Source: Longimicrobium sp.
GTDB lineage: Bacteria > Gemmatimonadota > Gemmatimonadetes > Longimicrobiales > Longimicrobiaceae
DNA: 33,339 nucleotides
Direction: 5' to 3'
Assembly (NCBI GenBank): GCA_036387335.1
Contig: DASVTZ010000044.1
Location: 1-33,339, forward strand
Shown here: piece after piece, positions 15,679 to 22,723 of the stretch
Layout: each line of letters starts with the position of its first letter
Numbering within the stretch: position 1 is the first letter of the stretch
Notes under the pieces: generated by a model
Told to the model about the DNA's origin: nothing
Databases searched by the model: none
Seen by the model: only the letters and a program-made list of their open reading frames with translations
Made by a program: the position numbers and the translations under genes

Positions 15679-16854
15679 CTAGTTGATATCCGCTCCACCC
15701 GAATTCAGAGACGCTTCGTACGCTGCCCTCAGGTCCCTTTCGAATTCAGGCTGATATTCCCGGTAAGATGGATCTAGTTCGATGGCCCGGCGACAGCTTT
15801 CGGCCGCAGATGCCTCTTGACCCCAGACACGCAGTGTGACACACAGCTCATCATAGTACCATGCTACATTAGGATCGAGTTCTATCGCGCGTCTAAAACG
15901 GGCAGCCGCTGCACTAAAACGCAGCATCCGAGTAAGTGTTGCGCCGACTTGTGCCTGATATTCCGCGTGCAGCGGCATCAATTGTGAAGCGCGCGTAAAA
16001 CGCTTTAACGCAGGCTCGTACTGACATGTACCTTTCGTCGGCCAAGAACACTGCCCCTGTTTCCACAGCTTGTCCGCTTCTTGGGCCAGGATCGCTGCTG
16101 CTTCCTCATTATCCGTTTTCTGCGAAGAAGGCCGAACTCCGCCAGTATCTAGGAGAAGAGGTTCTGAAGGACGAACGCGTGTTGGAAACTTGAGTCGGTT
16201 CGAATAATTTCCAACTTTGCCTGTGTCTACAAGCGTTTTCCCATATGCACGAACATATATTTCAACCGAATCGCCTGCTAATATTGCTGCACGAGAAATC
16301 CGGAAGCTAAAAAGCCCGTTTTCAGTGGTTAGGAAAGACCCTGGCTGTCCTGGCACACTCACAGAAGCATCTCGCTCGATCGGCGTTCCGTCAGCGTCGT
16401 AGACGTTCCCCTGCACCCATACTTGGTCATCATGTGGCTGTGGCGCAGGCCTGTTGATGACCACCGTACTGATGAACCACAAGATAGACGCGAGGGCGAA
16501 GGCGCCAAAGGCCAAAGACGTGTTGTGACGTCTCTCCGAGTGTTTTGTCTCGAGTTCCCGTATCACAATTGCGACGCGATCCGCAGGGGCAAGGCCACTT
16601 ACCGGAACGCCATAGTGCTCTGCCAAACGCCCAGCAAGTTTACCTCGGTCCTTCGAAGGTAGAACCTTTAACTGTTCTGTATATGCACGGATTCGCTGGA
16701 GTTTCCAACCGTAGTACAGCACCGCGCAAAGTGCTACCAGCATCAGAGGCGTAGTAATCTTCGTAATAATCTCCCAGGGAATACCTGTGAGGCGGAGCTT
16801 TGTTGACGGATCGGACAGCTCCCCAAGCACGAGGAGCGGTGATAATACTTGCAT
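15679..16854 (-). CDS. Membrane protein with regulatory-like domain and TPR tail (low GC)
   Basis: The product is 391 residues. ATG 16854 is preferred because GGAG lies 9 bases upstream; GTG 16887 would add 11 residues. Two membrane segments, TPLMLVALCAVLYYGW (35-50) and TSLAFGAFALASILWFISTVV (112-132), enclose a cytoplasmic loop. Next is a beta domain, about 145-230, with VQGNVYDADGTPIERDASV, like the carboxypeptidase-regulatory-like fold. Last come TPR-type helices, about 275-380, with repeated RRAIELDP (321-328 and 355-362). It looks like an envelope scaffold rather than an enzyme. Base composition is clearly lower in GC than all neighbouring genes (many ATA, TTA and AGT-type codons), suggesting recent transfer. 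Function unknown. Confidence 0.8.
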   Translation of the reverse strand: MQVLSPLLVLGELSDPSTKLRLTGIPWEIITKITTPLMLVALCAVLYYGWKLQRIRAYTEQLKVLPSKDRGKLAGRLAEHYGVPVSGLAPADRVAIVIRELETKHSERRHNTSLAFGAFALASILWFISTVVINRPAPQPHDDQVWVQGNVYDADGTPIERDASVSVPGQPGSFLTTENGLFSFRISRAAILAGDSVEIYVRAYGKTLVDTGKVGNYSNRLKFPTRVRPSEPLLLDTGGVRPSSQKTDNEEAAAILAQEADKLWKQGQCSWPTKGTCQYEPALKRFTRASQLMPLHAEYQAQVGATLTRMLRFSAAAARFRRAIELDPNVAWYYDELCVTLRVWGQEASAAESCRRAIELDPSYREYQPEFERDLRAAYEASLNSGGADIN

Positions 16855-16930
16855 ACCAGACCACTCCAGAAGGCGGCGGTGGATCACCAGAGTCTCTCGT
16901 GGCCTTCATATGTAGAGTACAGTCACGCAG

Positions 16931-17215
16931 CTACGCAAGGAGTTTGACGAATCGTCGAGCAGACTGTTCTCGTGTCCCTGCCGACCGCCTTTCCACCCCT
17001 TGGCGCGCCGCGCTAGGCCAATCTTGGACAGCGCCCACCAAACGGACGTGCTCGGGATCGCCTGCCTGCTTGCGCGCGGTGCTCACGGGTCGCTCGAAGC
17101 AAGCAGGCAGGTCGGTTGCGGCACGCGCGGCTGCTGCCACGTTACATGCGCGCGCAACGAAGTTGTCTCGCAGTTGGCGGATCCTGGTCGAGGTTGAGAA
17201 AGTGAGTAGAGGCAC
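16931..17215 (-). CDS. Hypothetical protein, uncertain
   Basis: An open frame of 94 codons from GTG 17215, preceded by a weak AGGG. The translation is polar and mildly basic with no Pro/Gly runs: LRDNFVARACNVAAAARA, ACFERPVSTARKQAGDPEHV, then AGTREQSARRFVKLLA at the end. This is the kind of helical sequence a real gene would show, and the frame sits 30 bases after the DUF1353 gene and 76 before the TPR gene in the same direction. I recognise no family and no motif, and the codon use is not decisive. It may be a small helical protein of the same accessory unit, or a chance frame. Confidence 0.35.
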   Translation of the reverse strand: MPLLTFSTSTRIRQLRDNFVARACNVAAAARAATDLPACFERPVSTARKQAGDPEHVRLVGAVQDWPSAARQGVERRSAGTREQSARRFVKLLA

Positions 17216-17245
17216 ACCCTAGTCCGAGCTGGGCGCGACAGACGG

Positions 17246-17638
17246 TCAGTCGTTGGTGACTGCGTCAATCCGGCGCTCCACCTCCTCAACGGACGGCTGA
17301 TCTATCGCGATCCACGTGACGATCTCCCGGTACTCCTGTTCGGAGAAGGGCGGAGTGATCTCGACGAGCCTCTCCGCATTACCTTCCAGCCCACCCATCT
17401 TCACACGTTTCCAGCGAGGTCCGCCGCCATAGACAGCCGCGTACATCCCGGGTGCCCGCGGCTGTTCGACACCAACCGCGAGCATATCCTCGTAGAACAT
17501 CCGGTATACCGCCTTCCATGCTTCAGACTTCGTCACACAGTAGCGGTCATGCACCACCGATGCCCTGCGGTAATCACCAGTGGACGACGCCCCTACGGCC
17601 GACCAGAACGCCTGTGGGATAGATGCGCCGTCAACCAC
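17246..17638 (-). CDS. DUF1353 family protein, 5' end unresolved
   Basis: The frame from GTG 17638 gives 130 residues opening VDGASIPQAFWSAVG, followed by YRRASVVHDRYC and MYAAVYGGGPRW. VDGASIPxxFW, a Tyr-Arg-x-Ser-x-x-His-Asp pair and the AAVYxGGPxW end are the hallmarks of DUF1353 proteins, a small family often seen in phage or prophage contexts. In that family the DGASIP core is preceded by a strand and turn (WxVPxGT). Upstream of the GTG here the frame stays open to 17792 and reads IWIVPANTVVDGASIP, so GTG 17638 cuts into the domain. No ATG, GTG or TTG is available upstream; only CTG at 17725. The gene is therefore either 5'-truncated or uses an unusual start. Confidence 0.72.
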   Translation of the reverse strand: MVDGASIPQAFWSAVGASSTGDYRRASVVHDRYCVTKSEAWKAVYRMFYEDMLAVGVEQPRAPGMYAAVYGGGPRWKRVKMGGLEGNAERLVEITPPFSEQEYREIVTWIAIDQPSVEEVERRIDAVTND

Positions 17639-17817
17639 CGTGTTGGCAGGGACTATCCATATCGGCGCGCTCGAGCGACATCGGTGATAGACTTCAACGT
17701 GGCCTCCGCGCCTGCGGCGCTTCAGCCTTCCACCAATCCCCCGTGATGGGGGCGGTACGTCGCTCTGGTTTTCAGCAATCCCGCACTCGCTCTACTTCTT
17801 GCGCCCGGCAAAGCGAC

Positions 17818-17850
17818 GGGCGGTGAGAGAGGTTGTCCCTCCCACCGCCC
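17818..17850 (-). terminator. Hairpin after ssb
   Basis: GGGCGGTGAGAG (17818-17829) and CTCCCACCGCCC (17839-17850) pair with one mismatch. It lies 48 bases beyond the ssb stop on the minus strand; no U-run follows on that strand, so function as a terminator is uncertain. Confidence 0.38.
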
Positions 17851-17898
17851 CCCTCTGCCATCCGTAGAGTTTATATGCAGCTCCGGGGGTATAGTATT

Positions 17899-18438
17899 CT
17901 AGAACGGCAGATCGTCGTCGTCGTCCATCCCCGGCGCCTGGAAGTCGTCGTACGAGCCGCCGCCGCCCGCCGGGGCTCCCCCGCCGCCGCCGCGCGATCC
18001 GCCGCGATTGCCGCCCCCACCGCCGCCCCCGCCGCCCGAACCCTGCCGATAGCCGCCCCCACCGCCACCGCCGCCGTAGTCCCCGCCGCCGCCGCCGGAG
18101 CCGTCCAGCAGGAGCAGATCGCGCGGGCGAATCTCGGTGACGTACTTGGTGACGCCATCCTTGTCTTCGTAGGAGCGGTACTCGATCTCGCCTTCCACGT
18201 AGAGCTTGGTACCCTTTTTCACGAACTTCTCGATCACGTTGAATGGATCGCCCCCGCCCGCGTTCTGGCGCTCCCAGACGACGATGCGATGCCACTGGGT
18301 GACGTCGGTTCCGTCCTTCTTTCGGTACCCCGTCGCGAGGCTGAACTGCGCGACGCGGCTCCCGCCGCCCGTCGTACGGATTTCGGGGTCCGAGCCCACG
18401 TTGCCGATCAGAATGGCCTTGTTGAGGCTGCGAGCCAC
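17899..18438 (-). CDS. ssb: Single-stranded DNA-binding protein
   Basis: The product is 179 residues. It starts at GTG 18438 with AAGGAGGAG just upstream. The first ~110 residues are the OB fold: LNKAILIGNVGSDPEIR, then TQWHRIVVWERQ and KGTKLYVEGEIEYRSYEDKDG. Then comes an unusually long, nearly pure Gly linker of ~50 residues with scattered Asp/Tyr/Arg. The last eight residues, DDDDDLPF, are the conserved acidic tip that recruits replication and repair proteins. It binds ssDNA at replication forks and repair tracts. It has its own consensus promoter (18488-18517) in the short gap after rimI, and a hairpin follows. Confidence 0.96.
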   Translation of the reverse strand: MARSLNKAILIGNVGSDPEIRTTGGGSRVAQFSLATGYRKKDGTDVTQWHRIVVWERQNAGGGDPFNVIEKFVKKGTKLYVEGEIEYRSYEDKDGVTKYVTEIRPRDLLLLDGSGGGGGDYGGGGGGGGYRQGSGGGGGGGGGNRGGSRGGGGGAPAGGGGSYDDFQAPGMDDDDDLPF

Positions 18439-18487
18439 AGCTCCTCCTTCATCCCAAAAGTGAACAGAGTTGACACCGCCAGGGCGT

Positions 18488-18517
18488 AGGATACTCCCCC
18501 CACGCGCCCGGTGTCAA
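18488..18517 (-). promoter_or_regulatory. Sigma-70-like promoter of ssb
   Basis: On the minus strand a perfect TTGACA (18512-18517), an 18-base spacer and TATCCT (18488-18493) lie about 50 bases before the GTG start of ssb. It falls entirely in the gap after the rimI stop. Confidence 0.7.
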
Positions 18518-18525
18518 GAGAATCG

Positions 18526-18990
18526 TCAAACGCGGAGACGCATAATGAGCGCGTCTTCCGTGGGCGACGAGTAGTACGAGCGGCGGCGCCCGATCACCGA
18601 GAACCCGCGCTCCAGGTACACCGACTGCGCGCCCACGTTGGACTCGCGCACCTCCAGAAAGAGCTCCTGGGCCCCGCGCTCACGGACCCTCCGCACCACG
18701 GCGTCCACCAGCGCTCCGCCGATCCCGCGTCCGCGCGCCTCCTCGGCCACGGCCACGTTGCCGAGCTCGCTCTGGTCGACCACCGTCCAGCACGCCGCGT
18801 ACCCCACGACCCGCCCCACCGCGTCGGCCACGAAGAGGTCGGTGTCGGCGCGGCGCATGAGGCCGCGAAAGGTGTTCTCGCGCCAGGGGGTGGAGAACGC
18901 GGCGGTCTCGATCTCCATCACGTCCGGCAGGTCGCTCTCGCGCAGGAGGCGGATGCGGAAGGCGGGCATGGCGCGCACGGAGGCCTCCAT
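18526..18990 (-). CDS. rimI: Ribosomal-protein-alanine N-acetyltransferase
   Basis: The product is 154 residues from ATG 18990. A single GNAT domain is visible: RLLRESDLPDVMEIETAAF at the front, GRVVGYAACWTVVDQSELGNVAV as the central sheet, the acetyl-CoA loop EEARGRGIGGALV, and LFLEVRESNVGAQSVYLERGF, with GRRRSYYSSPTEDALIM at the end. The EVRESNxxAQxxYxxxGF stretch and the YY...DALxM tail are the RimI signature. RimI acetylates the N-terminal alanine of ribosomal protein S18. Its start overlaps the TsaB stop by one base (TGATG), so it is translated as part of the tsaE-tsaB-rimI string, a common grouping. Confidence 0.93.
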   Translation of the reverse strand: MEASVRAMPAFRIRLLRESDLPDVMEIETAAFSTPWRENTFRGLMRRADTDLFVADAVGRVVGYAACWTVVDQSELGNVAVAEEARGRGIGGALVDAVVRRVRERGAQELFLEVRESNVGAQSVYLERGFSVIGRRRSYYSSPTEDALIMRLRV

Positions 18991-19685
18991 CAACGCACCC
19001 TCCCCTGCGCTGCGATGCGCTCCGCGCCCGAGGAGCGCACGTAGTCCGGCTCCCACCCCGCGACGTCGGCCACGCGTCCCCGCTCCGGCACCGCCCCCGC
19101 CAGCCAGAGGAGCCCCGCCGCGATCGAGGGACCCTCCTCCGGCGCCACGGCTTCATCGCCAAAGGCGGCGGCCAGCGTGTCGCGGTGCATCCACGCCCCT
19201 TCGCCGGTGAAGAGGGGCGGATCGCCGCGGAAGCGCTCGATGAGCTCGTCCAGCGCGAGCGCCTCGATCGCCATCGCCTCCTCCACGCCGGCCCCGAAGC
19301 GCCAGCAGCCGGCGTACACCTCGCGGTTGCGGGCGTCGAAGAGGGCGCACACGGCGCGGCCCTCATCCCGCCGCGCGGCCGCGGCGCCCATCAGCCCGCT
19401 GAAGGCGAACAACGGCACGCCTCGCACCCGCACCACCGCCTTGGCCGTCGCCGCGGCGATGCGCAGGCCGGTGAACGATCCGGGCCCGCCGCCCACCACC
19501 AGCGCCGCCACGTCGCCCGGAGCCAGGCCGGCCTCGCGCAGCGCCTCGTCCGCGTTGGGGAGCAGCGTTCCAGACGCGCCGGCGCGGTTGGGGAGGACGC
19601 GCTCGGCCACGATGCGGCCGTCCACCGATACGGCGACCGATCCGCCGAGCGTGGAGCTGTCGAGGGCCAGCACGGGGCCGTTCAA
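18990..19685 (-). CDS. tsaB: tRNA t6A37 biosynthesis protein TsaB
   Basis: The product is 231 residues. The chosen start is TTG 19685 (then [18 protein letters not shown]): GGAGGG sits 8-13 bases upstream, and the codon overlaps the tsaE stop as TTGA. The frame is open much further upstream but that stretch is antisense to nothing useful and reads as Arg/Gly repeats inside tsaE. The fold is ASKHA: LALDSST phosphate-1 loop, then GGGPGSFTGLRIA, the TsaB hallmark, and a DARNREVYAG strand. TsaB pairs with TsaD and TsaE to make threonylcarbamoyladenosine at tRNA position 37. A TTG start suggests lowered, coupled expression. Confidence 0.93.
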   Translation of the reverse strand: MNGPVLALDSSTLGGSVAVSVDGRIVAERVLPNRAGASGTLLPNADEALREAGLAPGDVAALVVGGGPGSFTGLRIAAATAKAVVRVRGVPLFAFSGLMGAAAARRDEGRAVCALFDARNREVYAGCWRFGAGVEEAMAIEALALDELIERFRGDPPLFTGEGAWMHRDTLAAAFGDEAVAPEEGPSIAAGLLWLAGAVPERGRVADVAGWEPDYVRSSGAERIAAQGRVR

Positions 19686-20149
19686 CGCACACCCTCCATC
19701 GGCGGCAGCGCGGGCGGGGCGCCGACGGGCGTGGCGGCGACCCGGCGCAGGTCGCCGCCGGCCGCTTCCTCCAGCTCCACCTCCCACCTCGTCGCTGGCA
19801 GCATCGTCTCCGCGCGCTCCGGCCACTCGATCAGAACCACGTCCCCCGCGGCGCCCAGCTCCTGCCATCCCAGGTCCCACACCTCGTCCGGGTCCTCCAG
19901 GCGGTACAGGTCCAGGTGGTGGACCGTCACGCCGCGCGGCGTGTCGTAGCGGAAGAGGAGGTTGAAGGTGGGCGAGGGGACGTCCCCCGCGACCCCCGTG
20001 CCGTGCACGATGGCGCGGGCCAGCGTGCTCTTCCCCGCCCCGAGGTCGCCGCGCAGCGCGATCACCAGCGGCGTATCCGCCTCCCGCCCGATCCGCTCGC
20101 CCCAGGCCACCAACGCGGCCTCGGAGAGCTCCGCGACCCGCTCAGCCAT
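19682..20149 (-). CDS. tsaE: tRNA threonylcarbamoyladenosine biosynthesis ATPase TsaE
   Basis: The product is 155 residues from ATG 20149. The P-loop GDLGAGKST (34-42) is followed by the TsaE signature [17 protein letters not shown], the [19 protein letters not shown] segment and [10 protein letters not shown]. These match the small TsaE ATPase throughout. TsaE drives turnover of the TsaB-TsaD complex in t6A synthesis. The gene starts inside the last codons of uvrB (8-base overlap) and its stop overlaps the TTG start of tsaB. The last ~20 residues ([18 protein letters not shown]) form a flexible, probably non-conserved tail. Confidence 0.95.
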   Translation of the reverse strand: MAERVAELSEAALVAWGERIGREADTPLVIALRGDLGAGKSTLARAIVHGTGVAGDVPSPTFNLLFRYDTPRGVTVHHLDLYRLEDPDEVWDLGWQELGAAGDVVLIEWPERAETMLPATRWEVELEEAAGGDLRRVAATPVGAPPALPPMEGVR

Positions 20150-22199
20150 AGCCGCGAAGCTGCGACACGGTCCTCCGCTGCGGCGCCGGGCGCGCGCCGT
20201 CCATCTCCGCCTTGAGCTCCAGGTACTGGTCGCGCAGCAGGGCGGCGCGCTCGAAGTCGAGCTGGGCGGCGGCGTCGCGCATCTCCCGCTCGATGTCGGC
20301 CAGGATCTCCTCCGGCTTCTTGGCGCCCTGCCCGGCGCGGCGCTCCGCCACCTTTTGGATCTCCTGCTGCTGCGCCTCGTACTTGGTGCTGCGCGAGTCG
20401 GCCACGCGCGTCGACTTCTCGATCTCCTCGATCGACTTGATCACCGACTGAGGGATGATGCCGTGCTCGCGGTTGTACTCCTCCTGCAGCGTGCGCCGGC
20501 GGTCCGTCTCCTCCATCATCCGCTGCATGGAGCCGGTGATGCGGTCGGCGTACAGGATCGCCGTCCCCTGCGCGTTGCGCGCGGCGCGGCCCACCGTCTG
20601 GATCAGCGACGACGAGGAGCGCAGGAAGCCTTCCTTGTCCGCGTCCAGGATGGCGACGAGCGACACCTCGGGGAGGTCCAGCCCCTCGCGCAGGAGGTTG
20701 ATGCCGATCAGCACGTCGAACTTCCCCAGCCGCAGGTCGCGCAGGATCTCCACCCGCTCCAGCGACTCGATGTCGCTGTGCAGGTAGCGCACGCGCACGC
20801 CCGCCTGCGACAGGAAGTCGGTGAGGTCCTCGGACATCCGCTTGGTGAGCGTCGTCACCAGCACCCGCTCGCTGCGCGCGGCGCGCACGCGGATCTCGGC
20901 GAGCAGGTCGTCCACCTGGCCCTTAACCGGCCGCACGATCACCTGCGGGTCGATGAGGCCGGTGGGGCGGATGATCTGCTCCACCACCACGCCGCCCGCC
21001 TTCGCCAGCTCGTACTCCCCCGGCGTCGCCGAGACGAAGACGGCGCGCGGCACCAGCATCTCCCACTCGTCGAACTTGAGCGGGCGGTTGTCCAGCGCGG
21101 ACGGAAGTCGGAAGCCGTGGTCCACCAGCGTCAGCTTGCGCGCGCGGTCGCCGTTGAACATCCCGCCGATCTGCGGCACGGTGACGTGGCTCTCGTCCAC
21201 CACCACCAAGAAGTCCTCGGGGAAGTAGTCGTACAGGCACGCCGGCCGGTCGCCCTCCGCCCGTCCCGAGATGTGGCGCGAGTAGTTCTCGATGCCGGAG
21301 CACGTCCCGATCTCCAGCATCATCTCGATATCGAAGTTGGTGCGGCTCTCCAGGCGCTGCGCCTCCAGCAGTTTCTGGTCGCGGTACAGCTCCTTGAGGC
21401 GCTCGTCCAGCTCCGCCCTAATGCGCTGCACCGCGCGCTCCAGCGTGGGCCGCTGGGTCACGAAGTGCTTCGCCGGGTAAATGGCGCAGCGCGGCAGGAT
21501 GGCGATGGTGTCGCCGGTCAGGGGGTCGAAGCGGGTGATGCGCTCCACCTCGTCGCCCCACAGCTCCACCCGCACCCCCTGCTCCTCGTAGGCCGGGTAG
21601 ATCTCGATCGTGTCGCCGCGCACGCGAAAGGTGCCGCGCTCGAACGAGGCGTCGTTGCGCGAGTACTGGATGGCGACGAGCCCCTCGATGATCTTCTTTC
21701 GCCCGATCTCCTGCCCCGTCTCCAGCGTCAGCATCAGCTTGCGGTACTCCTGCGGGTCGCCCAACCCGTAGATGCACGAAACCGACGAGACGATGATGAC
21801 GTCGTCGCGCTCCATCAGGCTCGACGTTGCACGCAGCCGCAGCCGCTCGATGTCCTCGTTGATGGAGGAATCTTTTTCGATGTACGTGTCCGTGGAGGGG
21901 ACGTACGCCTCGGGCTGATAGTAGTCGTAGTACGAGATGAAGTACTCGACGGCGTTGCTGGGAAAGAACTGCTTGAGCTCGCCGTACAGCTGCGCGGCGA
22001 GCGTCTTGTTGTGGCTCATCACCAGCGCGGGCTTCCCCAGGTTGGCGATGACGTGCGCCATGGTGAGCGTCTTCCCGGTACCGGTGGCGCCAAGCAGCGT
22101 CTGGTACTTGTCGCCGCGCTTGAGGCCCTCGGTAAGCTCCTCGATCGCCCGCGGCTGGTCGCCCGCGGGGGAGAAGGGAGACACCAGTTCGAACGGCAT
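20142..22199 (-). CDS. uvrB: Excinuclease ABC subunit B
   Basis: The product is 685 residues, the usual UvrB length. It starts [19 protein letters not shown] and has Walker A GATGTGKT (37-44), the [13 protein letters not shown] motif, the beta-hairpin [20 protein letters not shown] (from about 90), DEXX-box [16 protein letters not shown], helicase motif [10 protein letters not shown], and a C-terminal UVR helix pair ([24 protein letters not shown]). UvrB verifies DNA damage and links UvrA to UvrC in nucleotide excision repair. Its upstream region has a loose GAAC-N10-GTTC pair but no standard LexA site. It is the first gene of the uvrB-tsaE-tsaB-rimI overlap string. Confidence 0.98.
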   Translation of the reverse strand: MPFELVSPFSPAGDQPRAIEELTEGLKRGDKYQTLLGATGTGKTLTMAHVIANLGKPALVMSHNKTLAAQLYGELKQFFPSNAVEYFISYYDYYQPEAYVPSTDTYIEKDSSINEDIERLRLRATSSLMERDDVIIVSSVSCIYGLGDPQEYRKLMLTLETGQEIGRKKIIEGLVAIQYSRNDASFERGTFRVRGDTIEIYPAYEEQGVRVELWGDEVERITRFDPLTGDTIAILPRCAIYPAKHFVTQRPTLERAVQRIRAELDERLKELYRDQKLLEAQRLESRTNFDIEMMLEIGTCSGIENYSRHISGRAEGDRPACLYDYFPEDFLVVVDESHVTVPQIGGMFNGDRARKLTLVDHGFRLPSALDNRPLKFDEWEMLVPRAVFVSATPGEYELAKAGGVVVEQIIRPTGLIDPQVIVRPVKGQVDDLLAEIRVRAARSERVLVTTLTKRMSEDLTDFLSQAGVRVRYLHSDIESLERVEILRDLRLGKFDVLIGINLLREGLDLPEVSLVAILDADKEGFLRSSSSLIQTVGRAARNAQGTAILYADRITGSMQRMMEETDRRRTLQEEYNREHGIIPQSVIKSIEEIEKSTRVADSRSTKYEAQQQEIQKVAERRAGQGAKKPEEILADIEREMRDAAAQLDFERAALLRDQYLELKAEMDGARPAPQRRTVSQLRGYG

Positions 22200-22350
22200 T
22201 TTACCTCGTCAGCGGACCACGAAGAAGGCGCGCGGGATCGCCCCTTCTATTACCCGAACAAACCCCGAAGTTCACACGGAACGCGAGCCCCACACGCTGG
22301 CTCCCGCGCCCGCGATCCGCAAGACCCTGGCCGGTTTTCGGATGCGAGAA

Positions 22351-22375
22351 GCCCGGCGGAATCGCTCCGCCGGGC
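22351..22375. terminator. Perfect hairpin between rel and uvrB
   Basis: Ten-base arms GCCCGGCGGA (22351-22360) and TCCGCCGGGC (22366-22375) pair perfectly around the loop ATCGC. It is flanked by TTCTCG on the minus side and ATCGTCAAAGTCTTT on the plus side. It could end minus-strand read-through from rel before uvrB. The 22200-22486 gap otherwise holds only the uvrB leader. Confidence 0.55.
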
Positions 22376-22486
22376 ATCGTCAAAGTCTTTGCGTTCCAGC
22401 TCCGATCAGATTACCCCTGTAGAAACCCGACTGACGCCTCAGGAAAGGCTCGCGCCGTTTCGGCGGCCACGACATCGAAGACTGAC

Positions 22487-22705
22487 ATGACCGAGCCAGA
22501 CGTGGTGATGTACTACCAGATTTGCGGGCTCTGCGGAGAGCGCGTTTTCAGGGAGGATCTGACCTCGTTTTGGATTCCGTCCAAGCGTCTCGGGAGCATC
22601 GAGTTCAACGCGCACGTGAGCTGTCTTCAACGTATACTGCACCCCATGGTCAGCTCGATCTTCGACCCGGAGGACGTCAGATCTCACGCGCGTCCGGGCG
22701 GCTGA
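22487..22705 (+). CDS. Small putative zinc-binding protein, unknown
   Basis: The product is 72 residues from ATG 22487. It has CGLCGE near the start (Cys13-x-x-Cys16) and later HVSC (His43...Cys46), so a treble-clef-like or zinc-ribbon site Cys-x2-Cys...His-x2-Cys can be drawn. The rest is mixed hydrophobic/charged, for example VFREDLTSFWIPSKRLGSIEF. It is the only plus-strand gene between the long minus-strand operons; it sits antisense just beyond the end of rel. No strong ribosome site or promoter was found. The residue pattern supports a real gene, but size and isolation leave doubt. No function is proposed. Confidence 0.55.
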   Translation: MTEPDVVMYYQICGLCGERVFREDLTSFWIPSKRLGSIEFNAHVSCLQRILHPMVSSIFDPEDVRSHARPGG

Positions 22706-22723
22706 GCCTACGGTCCGACGCAG

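Noticed and set aside
15655-15680. GGTTCGAGCC, resembling a tRNA T-loop
   Set aside because: No flanking T-stem, acceptor stem or anticodon arm can be drawn; it is inside the gap after the TPR gene.
17950-18115. GCC/GGC-rich low-complexity block as a separate repeat element
   Set aside because: It encodes the Gly-rich linker of SSB in frame and needs no other explanation.
22256-22273. GAAC-N10-GTTC upstream of uvrB as a LexA box
   Set aside because: The spacing does not fit the Gram-positive (N4) or proteobacterial LexA patterns I know, so SOS control is not claimed.
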